The position numbers and the translations under genes are program-made. From positions 166,001-230,000 of the forward strand of contig CAWZYM010000343.1 in the NCBI GenBank assembly GCA_963966185.1: a stretch of DNA of 64,000 nt, written 5' to 3'. The stretch comes from Rhabditoides inermis. Lineage: Eukaryota; Nematoda; Chromadorea; Rhabditida; Rhabditidae. The notes under the pieces were generated by a model. The model was not told the DNA's origin and ran no database searches. It saw only the letters and a program-made list of their open reading frames with translations. This document shows, piece after piece, positions 34,704 to 46,092 of this stretch (its first letter is position 1; each line of letters begins with the position of its first letter).

Positions 34704-35588
34704 CACCGCTCTCGCTCCGATCCACTTCCACATTGGATCGCTCCTCGCTCGAACCTGCACGGGGTGGATAATCGAATAGAATTCGAATGGTAACTAAACC
34801 AGTATCGCAGCGACCACAAATGACACCTAGGAACGAACAATTTATTCACAGCACAAAGCAATCAACAGATCGAAAAGGGCAGTCTGGGCGCAGATATCGC
34901 AGCCCCCCCCATAAAGACCCTCTCTCGCGGCCTTTCGACAGTGTCGGACCAGGTGTGGGATGTAGAGTGGAGCAGTGCCTTCTTGTCAATGCACATCCGG
35001 CAGATGTGGTCGCGGGTCGTTTGACTCCGGCCCTCGCTCCGCCAAACACGACACAGATGCCGAAGCTTCTGAAATCTAAAGGATGCGTTACAAACAACAA
35101 CATTAACATTCATATGTATGAAGGATGAAGCTGCCCACCTGTGCCGGTCATCCGGTCATCCATTCGCGAACATTCGAACACCATGCGCCCCTCACGTTCA
35201 CAGTCGATGCGCACGCGCCATGCGAACAATCACTTCATCGTATAAATTGTGGTTGTCGTTTAATGGCGGAAACCATTTATTTTGGGGAAAAAAACCTGAA
35301 GGTCACCCGCCTCGCGTCCAATGTCCCACAGCTGATCTACCCTGACCGTCTCTAGCATACTGTCTATTGTACACCCAGACACCGCACCCCGCACCCAGAC
35401 GACAAAACACGCTCAGCATTGTGGAGTCGAGCTCTCGTGGAGCGAACACGGGCGGGATGATGTCATAGGTACTTGCGATACTTTGACGCAACCGTCGACA
35501 CCGGCGTCAGCGTCGAAATATTACGCGAACAGTTCCCCTCACAGGGAACAACTCATCAACCACCATTCGCAACCTGTCTCAAAATTAG
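34704..35588. other. Unresolved stretch with one possible Cys/His exon
   Basis: On minus, after an acceptor at 35069, KLRHLCRVWRSEG and HICRMCIDKKALLH suggest a zinc-binding exon, but no donor or partner exon was found. On plus a short frame from 35125 (MKLPTCAGHPVIHSRTFEHH) is also Cys/His-containing. Neither matches a family I know. A poly-C run at 34901-34908 may disturb frames. Confidence 0.3.
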
Positions 35589-35590
35589 AG

Positions 35591-36316
35591 AGGGCGCGCC
35601 AGCGCCCTCTCGTTTGTACTGGATGTCCCCGCGCGCTAGAATGCTCAAAAACGACTTTTCCCGGATGAAGCACTTTTCCTCATTTTGAAGTGATTTCCAC
35701 TGTTACATTGCATTCACATCTCTATTCGATAGAGTTATAGAAAGTTGTATTGAGTTTGATTGAATTTGAAGCGAGATACGGAGAGTCCGCATTCGAGTGC
35801 GGATTGAGATTGGTGTCGGGCGGGCGGGCGGGCGTCGGACAATCGCTTTCGCCCCGCCCCCTCTGTGTGTGAGTGAGAGAGAGAGAGATAGGCGAATAGC
35901 GGGTGCGCGTCGGTATCCTCGCAGCGAATCGCGAACGTGTATGAAAATGTAATTTTGTGAAACAAAACTTAAGAAAAGGACAGATATTATCTTTCAAAAG
36001 TACTTCCAAGTAAAAGTAGTTGGTTTGTACTGTTGTCTCAGTTGAGCAAAAGGACTGACATGTTTTCAATGGAGACATGTGCAAGCAGGCTCTCAGCATT
36101 ATTCGACGTGTTATGTTACAACAGAAGTTGTGCTTTTAGATAATAACTGCATAACTTCGTAAACGCGTTCATTATAATATGGCCGCTTTGCACTGGTATG
36201 AGAGAGAGAGCCTGTTGGCACATGTCTCCATTGAAAACATGTCAGTCCTTTTGCTCAACTGAGACAACAGTACAAACCAACTACTTTTACTTGGAAGTAC
36301 TTTTGAAAGATAATAA
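35591..36316 (-). mobile_element. Helitron-like element with duplicated 5' end
   Basis: On minus it begins TCTTTCAAAAGTACTTCC (after ...TTATTA) and ends with the palindrome AGGGCGCTGGCGCGCCCT, then CTAA before TT. The 5' end of about 110 bases appears twice in opposite orientation (35991-36107 and 36208-36316). The 3' 500 bases match 9265-9818 inverted. The A/T flanks fit canonical Helitron insertion. No coding. Confidence 0.65.
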
Positions 36317-36589
36317 CCCCTTACGTTGACATGTCCGGCCTCTCCGTAGCTCCGCTCCGCTCCGACATCTCACCTCCACTCCGTGCTCCGTCGAGCCGCA
36401 AAGCGGACCGCGGAGGGACGATCGCTGAATGGTGTGACAATGATGATATTGATTGATTACATTGATTGTTTACATTGACTGATTGCATGCATGATTGACG
36501 CACATTGCATTTCAATGCGCATGCGCGGGTGTCTTCACGCGATTTGAGGGCGACAAATGGTCAGTCAACTTTTCTTCCGTAATCCAAAA

Positions 36590-36688
36590 TCAAGACTCAC
36601 CGAGAGAGTCGCCGACAGGCAGGTGGAACGGCTCGTCGCACTGTCTGAACACGTGTGGTTCCGCGCCGCGGATGCGACAGGGCAGCTA
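36590..36688 (-). other. Possible single exon of unknown gene
   Basis: On minus the frame LPCRIRGAEPHVFRQCDEPF then HLPVGDSL ends at a GTGAGT donor (about 36602). It lies directly against the LRRC9-like fragment at 36693. No neighbouring exon was found; it may be part of an unrelated duplicated gene. Confidence 0.3.
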
Positions 36689-36692
36689 TCAG

Positions 36693-36880
36693 GGTATCTG
36701 CAGTGGAGGAAATTGATTTGACTGGGAACAGACTGCAGAGGTCAGCCGATCGATAATTCGATAATCGATAATTACAATATTTTCAGAGCAGACGAGTTGG
36801 CGATGCTTCCCAACCTCAGGAAACTGCTGCTCGCAAGCAACCAGATGATCATTCTTTGCCAACCGAAAAACAAATATGCA
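36693..36880 (+). pseudogene. Two LRRC9-like LRR exons, fragment (copy A)
   Basis: Exons 36693-36740 (VSTVEEIDLTGNRLQ) and 36787-36880 (ADELAMLPNLRKLLLASNQM) with the same intron phase as 4547-4733. Right after TATGCA the sequence jumps to the LRRC9-like 3' UTR with AATAAA at 36895, so the exons between are deleted. It precedes the complete coiled-coil gene, as the LRRC9-like 3' end does in the other two copies. Confidence 0.8.
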
Positions 36881-36894
36881 CATATGTTTCACGT

Positions 36895-36900
36895 AATAAA
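36895..36900 (+). terminator. Poly(A) signal AATAAA upstream of the coiled-coil gene
   Basis: Plus-strand AATAAA within the 3' UTR shared by all copies of the LRRC9-like gene, 147 bases before the coiled-coil ATG at 37047. Confidence 0.6.
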
Positions 36901-37046
36901 TATAGTTTCATCTTTGTGAATTTGGTTTAATACATTTTCCGAATCTACAACGAAGATGTGTCTATGATTTCTCGACCCTCCCACTTCCATCCTTGGCTCT
37001 GCCATTTCACTGGCGTGCGCTGGCCACGCCCGCCCGTCTCCGCCAG

Positions 37047-39260
37047 ATGCCCCGCCCATCAAAGTCCCGCCCACCGCCGTCGCCTCCGAGCGATTCCATG
37101 CAGGCCGTCGAGAAGATCGGCAACATGATCGATTCGGTATGGTACCAGCTTTCAAAGTACCGTAGTAAACGTTTACAATACCGTATAGGTGACGCAGGCT
37201 GCCGAGGAGATTATACTCAAGTTGGAGGCGGGAAATGTGCATGGAGACGCGCCTCGCTCGGTCGCTCCTCTCGCCCGCAACACTCGTCCTATCCAGACTG
37301 GATGTGCGTTTCTCTCTCTCTCTCTCTCTCTCTCTCCCTCTCTCTCTCTCTTCTCCCTCTCGCTCTCTCTCTTTCTCTCTCTCTCTCTCTCCCACAGTTT
37401 ACTTGCAGTGACTCCCTCTGTCTCTTCTGCTCCCAGTGTCGCCTCTCCGCCCCGCGCACTCACCCAGGTATACGGTAGAGTACAGTATCCTGAACATTTG
37501 ATGTGCAGGTTCCCTCGAACCAGCGCTGCTCGGAGACGTCGGTGACAACTTCGGACTTCAACTCTGTCACCACGTCGACCCCCTCTCGCACTCACAGGTA
37601 CGGTAGCTACCGTAATCGTGGTACTATTCCGTAGAATGCCTTATGTCGTCCCCACCATTGCATCGCCCGCATCTTCGCTGACCACCAAGCGTCGCAGGTA
37701 TACTGTAGATACAGTAACCCAGGTACCCTACCGTAATCCAGGCGCACTCCCCATCAGAAGCGTCGCGAGCGGCTCGTGAACCCGCATCGCAGCATCTCCC
37801 GCTCACAAAAGGAGCTCGCTCTCAAGACTGACTCTCCGGAACAGCAAAAGGTACGATACAGTATTCACAAGTTACTGTACTTTGAATGTATTTTCTAGAA
37901 GAGCGCTCGAGATCGTCCGGCTGCAGTTGACGTGGTTGAGAAGACGCTGAACAATCGTCGTACGAAGGAGAAGTTGGAGGAGGAGCAGCGAGTGAGGGAA
38001 ATGGAGCAGAAAGAGGCGGAGCGAGTGCGGAAGGGTATGGAGAAGGAGAAGAAAAAGAAGGAGAAGAAGGAAAAGAAGAAGCGAGAGAAGGAGCAGAAGG
38101 AGAAGGAGGAGGCTGGACAGAAAAAGCGCGAGGAAGAAGAAAGAGCGAAGAAAGAAGCGGAAGAGAGAGATAAACATGAGAAGATGATACGCGCATCGAA
38201 GGAGCAGATTGAGAAGGACCAACGAGAGGTGGACAAGGAAAAGAAGGAACTGGAGAAGGATAAGAAGGAAATGGAGAGGGAGAAGAGACGACTCGAGAAA
38301 GAGCGCAAGAAGTGGGAGCAGAGGGAACAGGAGGAGAAGGAGAAGGAAAGAAAGTCCAAAGAGAAGGAGGAGAAGGCGTCTCGCGAGAAAGTGGAGAAGG
38401 AGCAGCAGAAGGCTGTGGAGCAGCAGAAGGCTGTGGAGGAGCAGAAGGCTGTGGAGGAGCAGAAGGCTGTGGAGGAGCAGAAGGCGAAGGAGCAGCGGGA
38501 GAAGAAGGAGCAGATGAGAAAAGAGGTGGAAAAGGAGAAGGCTATCGCGAGTATTCTCGTCAGTGCAGAGCCGCCACCATCAAAGGAACTCGCCAAAGAC
38601 ACCGATTCTTCTGTCTCCTCCTACAGTCAGGTAAGGTATACTGTAGCTACAGTACCTCAACTATATTCAGGCGAGCCATCTCGGATCCACCTGGGAGGTG
38701 CTCAAGAAGCACGATCGCAGCAACCAGTCGTCGGTAATCGAGTCTGTGGGTTACGGTACTGGCTACGGTGGTTACTGTATTTACAATTACAGTCTCGTAT
38801 TTCGGACACGCGAGGAGTCAACTTCTACATGCCCGGAGTGGACCCGATGAGCACAACGACTGAGGTATACGGTTTATGGAATACTGTAAACTACCGTATA
38901 CCGTAATCCAGGAGTCGAACATCTCCCTGAAGAGCTCGCGCTCGCAGCAGCGCTGTCCGGCCAGGCTCGTCGACAGGGTATGCATTATTGGCACGGGTCA
39001 GAATGCATTATTGGTTTCAGGTCTTCCGCGCCACTGACAACTCTGCGATCCTCGTGCTGCGCGAGTATCAGAGCAGTGGCGAGAGGAGGTGGGACCGGAT
39101 CGATAACCGATCGATAATCGATCGATGCCAGGGGCCTGCCGAACATCGACAACATGATTCCGTGTCTTCTTTCTTCGACTACTTCACAGTCCACTGTCAC
39201 CACTGATACCTCACTCAACAGCCGGTAGGCTACATCCTCTCTCTCTCTCTCTTTCTCTCT

Positions 39261-39311
<51 letters not shown>

Positions 39312-39874
39312 GTTTTCGTCACTGACATTCGACATTCCAGCCCTCCCATCGTCTCTTCTAATCAGTCTTCGATCCGCACCACTTCCAACTCGACCATCAC
39401 GGTATTCAGTTATGCTCCGCCCACTAAAGCCCGTCCCTTTCAGTCGACTACCCGCACAGCCTCGTCGGCACGCACAAGCGACTACGATCTGGAGCCGCAC
39501 GTGCCGACGTGGGTTACTGTACTCAAAGTAATCCGGTGACTGTCCTGATTCAGGGATCCTCGTCTGTTGTCTCCGATGATGAAGCGCGTGCCGCCCAAAC
39601 CGCGCTCTCCTCCCGCTATGGCTCGCACCCAGCCGTCGACTCCCAAGACATCGAGCAGTGCCCGCCTGGCCCCGCCCACTCACGCCCCGCCCACCAACAA
39701 CATGACGCTCGAGTGCAAGACGGTGGTTCGTACTGAGAACGGAAAGGACCACTGTCTACACATTGCCGCCGATGGAACTGCCGCCAAGTGAGTCCGACGA
39801 TATCGATCGATATCGATTTATTGATTTGCAGGTTCAGTCGCGTGCGCGTCAACGGCAAGTCGTTCCTGATTTAA
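37047..39874 (+). CDS. Coiled-coil protein of unknown function, complete copy
   Basis: Sixteen exons: 37047-37136, 37189-37303, 37409-37467, 37509-37597, 37635-37697, 37742-37850, 37899-38630, 38671-38733 (or -38745), 38793-38864, 38912-38977, 39021-39088, 39132-39224, 39341-39401, 39444-39508, 39554-39787, 39832-39874. They total 2,022 bases in one frame to TAA, about 673 residues. Residues about 1-20 are Pro/Ser-rich (MPRPSKSRPPPSPP); about 175-390 are almost pure Glu/Lys/Arg with EEQKAVEEQKAVE repeats, a long charged single helix or coiled coil; the C-terminal 250 residues are Ser/Thr/Pro-rich, ending LHIAADGTAAK then FSRVRVNGKSFLI. No enzyme motif. A structural or scaffold role is only inference. 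ATG at 37047 follows a CGCCAG acceptor-like site. Confidence 0.8.
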
Positions 39875-40249
39875 CAAGCCTGCTTCTTACATGCTTACAA
39901 ACCGTTTTCCTGCTTAGAGATACGCCCACTGATGCCCCTCCCACTTTAGCCCCGCCCCTTGTCCAACCTCACACACAGATCAGAGAAAACGGTGAATTAA
40001 ACTCGCTTACAATTTACACGACGTTACACTCACTTGCTCTTATAAACTGTTCGTTCCAGAGTCGCATGTTTGTCAACAAACACTTCATCCCATAAAAGAC
40101 ACAACCAGTAAAAATAACAACTCGTCAACGGAAAACAACTTCTATACGCAGAGTAATCTATCAATGACACAAACGTAAACTATTCTATGACCGTCTTCTC
40201 TCTCTTCTTCTTCTCTCTCTCTCACACTCGCTGGAGGTGTGTCCCTTCT

Positions 40250-41762
40250 GTCCACGTCTACGACATCGCAGATCCAGAGTGAGGTCCGACCAACGCGGCC
40301 TTCCCCCATTCGCCTTCTCCCGATCCTTCCGCTCCACTCTCGCCACAGGCTTCTAAGCTACTGAAAGTACAATGTTGAACATACATGAAACACCCAATAC
40401 GTTCACTCGTTCCAAGCACGGTCAAATCGACAAAGACAAAGGCGCGCAGAGAGGACGAGTAGTTTCTCTCCTCTCTCTCCCTCTCCCTCTCTCTTTCTTT
40501 TTCTTTCTTGCTCTCTCTCTCCTCTCTCTCACCTCGGCACCGCCTGTCCCCTCCTCACAGATACTGCCCGCGTCTCAAAATCGAACTCGGCATAGTAACG
40601 GAAAAATCCGGTCAGAATCTCAGTCAGGGACACGTCATTCAGCGCCTGGCCTGCAATACAGTATCATACTGTATCATGATACAGTAATTAATCAAAGTAC
40701 CATACCCACCCGGCAGTTCGAGCGTCTCCGTGTAATTGAGATCGCGAACGGGCAGCTCATCCGAGAGCATATGGGGAAAGGCAGTCTATGAAAATATCAT
40801 GAGAGCCAGAGAAACAGAGATGGGGGCAGAAAATAAATAATATAAAATACTTTACCTACCTGTAAGTTAGTCAAGACTGGACTGTACATTCCGCATTGTA
40901 GATAATGCACTACCATTAGCGACAACGGGAAACTGAAAGAAAGATAAATATTTTCCCATCGTAATCCTAAGCGAGTAGAGTAGATAAAATTATTCTCTTA
41001 TCGTAACCCTAAACGAGTGGAGTAGATCAAATTATTCTCCTATCGTAATCCTAAGCGAGTGGAGTAGCTCAAATTATTCTCCTATCGTAACCCTAAGCGA
41101 GTGGAGTAGCTACAAATTATTCTCCTATCGTAACCCTAAGCGAGTGGAGTAGCTCAAATTATTTTTCTATCGTAATCCTGAGCGAGTGGAGTAGCTCAAA
41201 TTACTCTCCTATCGTAACCCTAAGCGAGTGGAGTAGCTCAAATTATTCTCCTATCGTAATCCTAAGCGAGTGGTGTAGCTCAAATTATTCTCCTATCGTA
41301 ACCCTAAGCGAGTGGAGTAGATCAAATTATTCTCCTATCGTAATCCTAAGCGAGTGGAGTAGCTCAAATTATTCTCCTATCGTAACCCTAAGCGAGTGGA
41401 GTAGCTACAAATTATTCTCCTATCGTAACCCTAAGCGAGTGGAGTAGCTCAAATTATTTTTCTATCGTAATCCTGAGCGAGTGGAGTAGCTCAAATTATT
41501 CTCCTATCGTAACCCTAAGCGAGTGGAGTAGCTCAAATTATTCTCCTATCGTAATTCTAAGCGAGTGGAGTAGCTCGAATTATTCTCCTATCGTAATCCT
41601 AAGCGAGTGGAGTAGCTCAAATTATTCTCCTATCGCAACCTAAACCACCTTCCAAGTGATCCCTCAAATGTGATTCGGGAGAGCTTCGCCCAGTGTTTGA
41701 TGAGAAACGACAACGCCCCGACACGCTCATCCAACCTGTGATATACTGGTTGCGAGAGAGAT

Positions 41763-41804
<42 letters not shown>

Positions 41805-41900
41805 AGGGAGAGAGAGAGAGAGATGGACCACCGACCGCGAGTAGTGGTGCAGTAGGTGGCTGTGTCGGACCGCCTCCGTATGATTCACATTCATATTCAT
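40250..41900 (-). CDS. Non-canonical poly(A) polymerase (PAP/TUTase family), C-terminal part
   Basis: Exons at about 41832-41900 (VNHTEAVRHSHLLHHYSRS), 41649-41735 (LDERVGALSFLIKHWAKLSR), 40860-40932 (FPLSLMVVHYLQCGMYSPVL), 40710-40785 (AFPHMLSDELPVRDLNY), 40533-40650 (LTEILTGFFRYYAEFDFET) and a final exon ending near 40250. IKHWAK, LMVLHYLQ and GFFxYYAxEFDF are signatures of the central and PAP-associated domains of GLD-2/MTPAP/TUTase nucleotidyltransferases, which add A or U tails to RNA. The catalytic N-terminal domain with its Asp residues is not found: upstream sequence is repeats. The 41832/41735 junction is out of phase. The end of the last exon is uncertain. Convergent with the coiled-coil gene. 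Confidence 0.75.
40965..41640. repeat. 42-bp minisatellite array C (inverted)
   Basis: About 16 units of the same 42-bp repeat, reverse orientation relative to arrays A, B, D and E. It occupies the poly(A) polymerase intron between 40860-40932 and 41649-41735 and abuts the exon end. Confidence 0.97.
41762..41822. repeat. (GA)n microsatellite in the poly(A) polymerase intron
   Basis: GA run of about 60 bases between exons 41832-41900 and 41649-41735. Confidence 0.9.
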
Positions 41901-41954
41901 ATCCAATCAATCGTTTATTCGCAATTCTTATATATGATTAAGCAATACAAACAA

Positions 41955-42258
41955 GATTATCTTTTAAAAGGACTTCCGTAAGAGAAGAGTTTGTGTTACT
42001 CAATGTAATGCAACAAAAGCTCATGCATTTTATCAATCGAAATAGTAAACAAACCTGCTCTTTCTGCAATAAAAACTAATGCGAGCAAATGTTGTATGTC
42101 GGGAAATTTCGGTATCCGATCGATTATATATAACTTGTTGAACTATTGGAGCAGGTTTGTGTACTATTTCGATTGATAAAATGCATGAGCTTTTGTTGCA
42201 TTACATTGAGTAACACAAACTCTTCTCTTACGGAAGTCCTTTTAAAAGATAATGAATG
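41955..42258. mobile_element. Foldback element built of two Helitron-like 5' ends
   Basis: Arms of about 105 bases (41955-42060 and 42150-42258) are near-perfect inverted repeats starting ATTATCTTTTAAAAGGACTT. The start resembles the 5' ends of the Helitron-like elements at 36316 and 3164. No CTRR end or hairpin is seen. It lies where the 5' half of the poly(A) polymerase gene should be. Confidence 0.75.
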
Positions 42259-42454
42259 TACTTTTATTGGATTTCATATAAATCTTTCTACATTAACATG
42301 AACCACAAAACATTTTTTTTTAAAGAAATCCAACAGTTCACTCACCTTGTTGAGTCCAAAATTGTATAAAACTTGCAAAAAAGAGTTTAGGTAATGCTGA
42401 TGGGAAAATTTACAATTCCAATGTCATTTCTATGTAAAATCATATATTACAAAA
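42259..42454. other. No supported gene; possible tiny exon
   Basis: On minus VLYNFGLNK before a GTGAGT donor (about 42342-42369) could be a remnant of the poly(A) polymerase nucleotidyltransferase domain, but nine residues are not enough to claim it. Confidence 0.25.
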
Positions 42455-42540
42455 GGTTCGCCGCCAGCCGGAACCGAACTCGAGCCATGTGTCTCAACGG
42501 GCGCAATCGCTAACCACAACACTACTGTGCGCAGGGCAGA
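42455..42540 (-). ncRNA. tRNA-like module, minus strand
   Basis: On minus TGTGGTTAGCGATTGCGC resembles an A box and GAGTTCGGTTCCGG contains a B box. No clean cloverleaf. Followed by a C homopolymer at about 42630-42642. Probably tRNA-derived repeat. Confidence 0.45.
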
Positions 42541-43209
42541 GCCCGCGATCTAAACGATATCAGTGCAAACCACAGGCAGTGCGGATAGTGCACCTCCTGT
42601 CTGCTGGGGGCAGCCGGTGCGCGCCACCCCCCCCCCCCCCCGAGAAAACGTTCCGTACACGGGGGATTGCCTGCCCCTCAGGGGGCGCGCGCGCGTATCT
42701 CGCTTCCTACAACAGCTAGCGTTACCAAAATCGAAACTTAACCATTTTCTGACATTCTGATAACATTTATCAGCATCACATTGTTCTCGTAAAGATTCTA
42801 AGGAACCTTTCGTTCAATCGCCTTTTGCCGATTCTAGCGCGCGACTAGGGTTAACACAAACCAACCAGCGCTGCCGCGCTGGTTGTAATGACCTGGAGCA
42901 TGCAGTGAAGTCATAAGAGAAAATAGAGGGAGAAAAGCAGAGATGAGGTGGGTTGAATGGACGGATCTAGCCGCAGTGCTCGCAGTGGTAGAGGGAAGCG
43001 GTGATCGGGACGAGGTAGTCGTACGGGTTGAGGGCGTACCCGACGGCTTCGTCGTCGTCCTCGTCGTCCTCTCCGGGAGACGCGCATCCGGCCGCGGCGG
43101 TCTGGCTGCGACGGCGCTCCCTCCTGCGCTCCCACTCGGCGCTCATCTCCGTGAGCCGCGTGAGCTGCAACGGCAAGTCTCTCACTCTCTCACTCTCACT
43201 CACTCTCTC

Positions 43210-43244
<35 letters not shown>

Positions 43245-43420
43245 CTCTCCTTCTCACCTTGCTCTGTAGCTGGGGGGTGCGGAAGTGGCCGCGCACGTTC
43301 CCGTCGTGGAGCACCACCGAGTGCGCGAAGGCGTACTGCTGCGCTTCTTGGACGGCGTGCCCCAGCTGGCCTAGAGAGTGAGAGTGAGATGGTGAACGAG
43401 CGGGTGCGCGGGATGAAGGT

Positions 43421-44597
43421 GCGGACAAACTGCTAAAAATGTCAAAGTTTCGCTTTTGGAATGTCGAAGTTTCGCCAAACATGTAGAAGTTTGGCGGCGA
43501 AAGTCAGGCTTGAGTTTCCGAAACTCCTACATCTTTGGCGAAAGTCGGACATGAAACTTGGGGCAAGTTTCTGAAACTATTAGATCCCAAACGGTGGGTG
43601 GGTCTCGCCACGATACAATTGAACAACTTGGCGAAAGTACTGTATGCTGACAAATTGCCAGCCGCACCACGCAATCAGCTGTTTCCGGACTGTTTTCGTT
43701 TCTATACGTTTTGTTATCGTTTTTCGTACGTTTATACCTCGTTTTCAATCAGTGACGTTGTGCAATATGTTTCTACGTGCCGTTCATTCATAGATGCCGT
43801 ATTAAGTGACGCCTTCTCGTCCGTTTCAACTTTTTTTCTACTCTTCGTGATCAATAATTGATTGACTTCATGATTTCAGGGCAAACGTGTGATCACAACG
43901 TCGGAAGCCACGTGCCATCGACGAATGAGTTTACCAAGTATCGTCACAACAACATACATGTATTCGTAAAATTTTGTACTAATCTTTATTAAATCAACTC
44001 AATAAACATATTCACACATATTGTATATAAATTAAGTTCTTGATCTTGAAGTGGCCGTTATGTGTTTTCAGTGTGTTTTGTTTTGTATCCGTTATCGCTG
44101 ATCCTCCCTTCTTTCCGGTGTTGTTTGTTTTGTTTGCCCTGAAACCATGAAGTCAATCAATTAGTGATCACGAAGAGTAGAAAAAGATGAAACGGACGAG
44201 AAGGCGTCACTTAATACGGCATCTATGAATGAACGGCACGTAGAAACATATTGCACAACGTCACTGATTGAAAACGAGGTATAAACGTACGAAAAACGAT
44301 AACAAAACGTATAGAAACGAAAACAGTCCGGAAACAGCTGATTGCGTGGTGCGGCTGGCAATTTGTCAGCATACAGTACTTTCGCCAAGTTGTTCAATTG
44401 TATCGTGGCGAGACCCACCCACCGTTTGGGATCTAATAGTTTCAGAAACTTGCCCCAAGTTTCATGTCCGACTTTCGCCAAAGATGTAGGAGTTTCGGAA
44501 ACTCAAGCCTGACTTTCGCCGCCAAACTTCTACATGTTTGGCGAAACTTCGACATTCCAAAAGCGAAACTTTGACATTTTTAGCAGTTTGTCCGCTA
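43421..44597. mobile_element. Long foldback element in a PTP intron
   Basis: Arms of about 440 bases (43421-43860 and 44160-44597) are near-identical inverted repeats bordered by GCGGACAAACTGC and its complement, around a 300-base core. Because arms mirror each other, the same 100-residue frame (MAKVGHETWGKFLKLL...) is read from both ends; it is likely chance. It lies in the intron between 44612-44710 and 43258-43370. No transposase. Confidence 0.85.
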
Positions 44598-44854
44598 CTT
44601 GAGCCACTCACTGCGAAGCCGGTGCAGCAGACACGACGTGCGCACGAACGGCCGTTCCGCGCGCGGTGGATGCCGGCGGCGGAGGGAAGCAGCGTGCCAC
44701 TGCGGCCGATCTGCAAGCATGCATACGGTATGTCTTACTGACGCACGGATGGCGTTGCGTTACGATGAAAAAGGTGTGCTGTTCCACGCACGCGCAGCAA
44801 TGGAGGTCGGAGGAAGACGGAGATTCAGCTGCACGGAGGTTAAGGCAGCGTATA

Positions 44855-44935
44855 TTACGCGGCGGTAGCGCAGTGGATGTGTGCGCGGCTATCAATCTAA
44901 AAGTTGCTGGTTCGATGCCGCCAGCGGATCGAAAG
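44855..44935 (+). ncRNA. tRNA-like module, plus strand
   Basis: TAGCGCAGTGG is an exact match to the pol III A-box pattern and GGTTCGATGCC to the B box, 36 bases apart. The acceptor and anticodon stems do not pair convincingly. A tRNA-derived repeat in a PTP intron. Confidence 0.55.
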
Positions 44936-45869
44936 AAGTTCCGCTACCGCGGTGGGTTGGCGACCACCCTGACACGTTGTCAGCCGCTAGTCAGAAGACA
45001 CACCGTCATCGTGGATTCTCAATACTGATTTTCTTGAACCATAACATCTAGTACTCTACTGCAGTCCCTCCATTGTCATTGTTCACAGGCATTTTCATGT
45101 GTGAAGCATCCTCGTGGTGTAATAAATTTAATTTACAAGCTGCACGCGTGGGTTTTTTGTGTGTCTTCCCCTATCCGATGTGGCAATGATTGACGAACAG
45201 TCGGTCACTCACACCCGCACTGCCCATCACGATGGCGTGTCCTCCGCCCAACGACAGGAGCTCGGAGGCGAGGAAGTGCACGCTGGTCGTGCACGACGGG
45301 ACTCCACTCTCCGGCCTGAAAAAGCGAGAGAGAGGAGGCGAGAGTGAGGGGGGTTTGAGCCGAGACAGGCATATACCATCTCTCGTAGACGTAGTGAGCG
45401 ATCTGCGTCGGCTTGGAAGTGCCGACGGTGAGGGACAAGCGGCGGAGCGTGATGCCCATTCCGGCGATCTCCGTCTTCTCCGTGCACACGACGCTCACTC
45501 GGAGAGGACTTCCCTCTGCAATACATGCTATCTGCGCTGTACTCCCGCTCACACGCACCGTCTCCGAGATTGAGCGCCTCGCTCACGTCCAGCGGGAGGA
45601 ACTCGTCCACCTTCATCTTTCCGCCCTCGACAGATGCGTACATTTGAAAGATTGCCAGAATCTGTAAAGAATAAACGGTTTAGAATACGCGAGTGAGGGG
45701 CATGATGTGACGGGGCGGACAAACCTTGACGACATGTGCGAACAGCCAGAATCGGTGGAACTGCTGCGGGATGGGCGCCTAAATGGTGTGGTTTGTCTCT
45801 GATTAGTGATATAAGATGCTGATGGACTCAGTCGTCGTACCTGTCGTCGCGCCGGTCACCGTCACCTTG

Positions 45870-45950
45870 CTAGCGTGAAGAACTCTGCGTGAACTATGCG
45901 TGCTAGCGTGAAGAACTCTCTGAAGAGCGTGAAGAACTTGCTAGCGTGAA
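45870..45950. repeat. Short direct repeats between the two PTP-like regions
   Basis: Four imperfect copies of CTAGCGTGAAGAACTC. They introduce TAG stops between the upstream PTP region and KVTVTG of domain 2, so they may be what separated an originally continuous two-domain gene. Confidence 0.7.
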
Positions 45951-46041
45951 GAACCTCCGGCGGCGCTCTTCTTGCGGCGCTCCTCTAGACGCTCGACCGC
46001 CCCGTCGTCATAGTGCCGATGTACGCGAGCTGAGGGAGAAG

Positions 46042-46092
<51 letters not shown>

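Larger units (their letters stand above)
42967..45871 (-). pseudogene. Protein-tyrosine-phosphatase-like domain 2, catalytic Cys lost
   Basis: Exons: about 45841-45871 (KVTVTG), 45725-45778 (APIPQQFHRFWLFAHVVK), 45559-45661, 45377-45515, 45213-45315, 44612-44710, 43258-43370, 42967-43164. The order matches a classical PTP domain: AP...FW, then VSVVCTEKTEI..ITLRRLSL, then YERWPESGVP in place of WPDxGVP, then MGSAG+IGRSGT where HCSAGxGRTG is expected. The nucleophile Cys is Gly and WPD is WPE, so it should be inactive. The frame after IGRSGT must shift to reach LLHRLR and QQYAFAHSVVL. The start of a PTP domain is missing and an in-frame TAG lies just upstream. The C-terminus is charged (ERRRERRR, EDDEDDDE). 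It may be domain 2 of one gene with the copy upstream, or a separate pseudogene. Confidence 0.65.

Noticed and set aside
34521..34793. Protein-coding frames over the 18-bp minisatellite
   Set aside because: Both strands are open only because the period divides by 3; the residues are pure repeat.
37895..38602. Ser/Phe-rich 235-residue minus-strand frame opposite the coiled-coil exon (also 50450-51085)
   Set aside because: It is the complement of Glu/Lys-rich codons; the plus-strand frame has the splice sites and continuity to a stop.
43535..43861. 109-residue frame mirrored at 44161-44481 as a possible gene
   Set aside because: It is inside the inverted arms, so the mirrored copy adds no independent support; no known motif and no splice context.
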